Assembly: GCA_963575745.1 (NCBI GenBank)
Contig: CAUYUJ010003387.1
Location: 1-27,500, forward strand
From: Prorocentrum cordatum
Taxonomy: Eukaryota; Sar; Dinophyceae; Prorocentrales; Prorocentraceae
Length of the DNA stretch: 27,500 bases
Reading direction: 5' to 3'
Under the pieces are notes generated by a model. That model saw nothing but the letters and a program-made list of their open reading frames with translations. It ran no database searches and was not told where the DNA came from. Shown here in pieces: positions 26,991-27,500 of the stretch (position 1 is its first letter; the number at the start of each line of letters is the position of its first letter). The translations under genes and the position numbers were made by a program.

Positions 26991-27500
26991 GCCGGAGGAG
27001 GGAGCTCGCGCGAGGCCCGAGGAGGCCGAGGACGTTCCTGAGGATGGCGTGAGCTTCCTCGCGGACGTGTCCGCCAGTCGTCGGCGATTGCTGACGGTGA
27101 TCGCACAGGGAGCGGACACTGAGGTGGCCGTTCAGAGTGGCAGCGGAGGCTTCATGGGCGACACGTCAGAGCCTGAGATATGCATGACCAACTATCATAT
27201 TGCGATCCAGCGCTGGGCTAACCTTGAGCAGTCCTACACGGGCGGCGACACCATGATTCAATTTGACAAGTTCGCGTCCATCGATGCCAGCATGGGTGCC
27301 TTCATGGATGACATGTTCAAGTGTCAGCTGATCCCGAGGTCAGGCGTGACGGCAAAGGGCGTGGCGCGCTTGTCTCAACAGAGCGACTTTCGACTGGACC
27401 GGGCACTGGTGGCACGGTACTACAGTCAGAACCGATCGAAGCAGGACGTGGTGCCAGCACTACGAGGACGTCAGCTCACCAGGGCCACCATAGATGTGCG
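26902..27500 (+). CDS. LINE reverse transcriptase, palm with FMDD motif (partial, runs off window)
   Basis: The frame is open from the TAG at 26899-26901 to the right edge, about 199 codons, with no stop in the window. Recognisable sequence begins near 27010 (VPEDGVSFLADVSASRRRLL). It continues with EVAVQSGSGGFMGDTSEPEI at 27121-27180 (motif B region, G-x-G-G-x-M-G-D), CMTNYHIAIQRW, then FASIDASMGAFMDDMFK with the motif C catalytic pair F-M-D-D at 27301-27312. This is the polymerase core, which copies element RNA into DNA at the nicked target. The catalytic Asp pair is intact although motif A upstream is not. The first in-frame ATG is internal (27154), consistent with this being the middle of a longer protein. 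Confidence 0.75.

Overview
The window looks like nuclear DNA from a dinoflagellate (inference). It carries several pieces of LINE-type retroelements with the dinoflagellate style of C-terminal extensions: RNase H followed by a Cys-rich knuckle, and C2H2 fingers followed by a GPPCETWS domain. These sit in GC-rich DNA crowded with TCC/GGA and ATC microsatellites, foldback elements and short dispersed repeats. There are no operons, rRNA genes, CRISPR arrays or bacterial signals, and I found no tRNA by eye.

Layout. 1-2519 (+): 3' part of a LINE, with the end of the RT protein, then C2H2 fingers and a cytosine-methyltransferase-like domain, joined across a frame change near base 215. 2520-3889: no recognised gene. 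3890-5815: a large TCC tract, one copy of a GCATCGCC-rich dispersed repeat, two foldback structures, a GC-rich minisatellite and a second TCC tract. 5816-6719 (+): truncated RNase H and Cys-rich tail of another LINE. 6720-10055: TCC and GGA tracts, two copies of a roughly 165-bp repeat family, a long hairpin element with a candidate 8-bp target duplication, and one copy of a repeat found inverted near 14.5 kb. 10056-10988 (-): the clearest ordinary gene, with three 73-residue repeats and a C-terminal RING finger. 11235-12785: a 90-bp tandem array containing a 424-bp higher-order duplication. 12829-14615: third copy of the 165-bp family, three inverted-repeat elements and the inverted partner of the 7.4-kb repeat. 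14750-16145: GATCCTGCA cluster, second GCATCGCC repeat, ATC, TCC and TCG tracts. 16146-19550: a stretch poorer in microsatellites with only weak hypothetical reading frames. 19555-21290: TCC and GGA tracts interleaved with five copies of a cassette, most of which end in runs of C then A, followed by the third GCATCGCC repeat. 21475-23640: about 2 kb of (ATC)n-type repeat. 24142-24306: a near-complete palindromic MITE-like element with an exact 6-bp target duplication. 24734-27500 (+): 5' half of a decaying LINE (endonuclease, linker, reverse transcriptase) running off the right edge.

The genes do not form a pathway. The window is mostly a retroelement and satellite graveyard around one apparently intact RING-protein gene. 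The features most worth following are the methyltransferase-like domain carried by a LINE, the short repeat families that seem undescribed (165-bp family, C/A-tract cassette, GCATCGCC repeat), and the set of foldback elements. All identifications come from reading motifs by eye; no database search was run.
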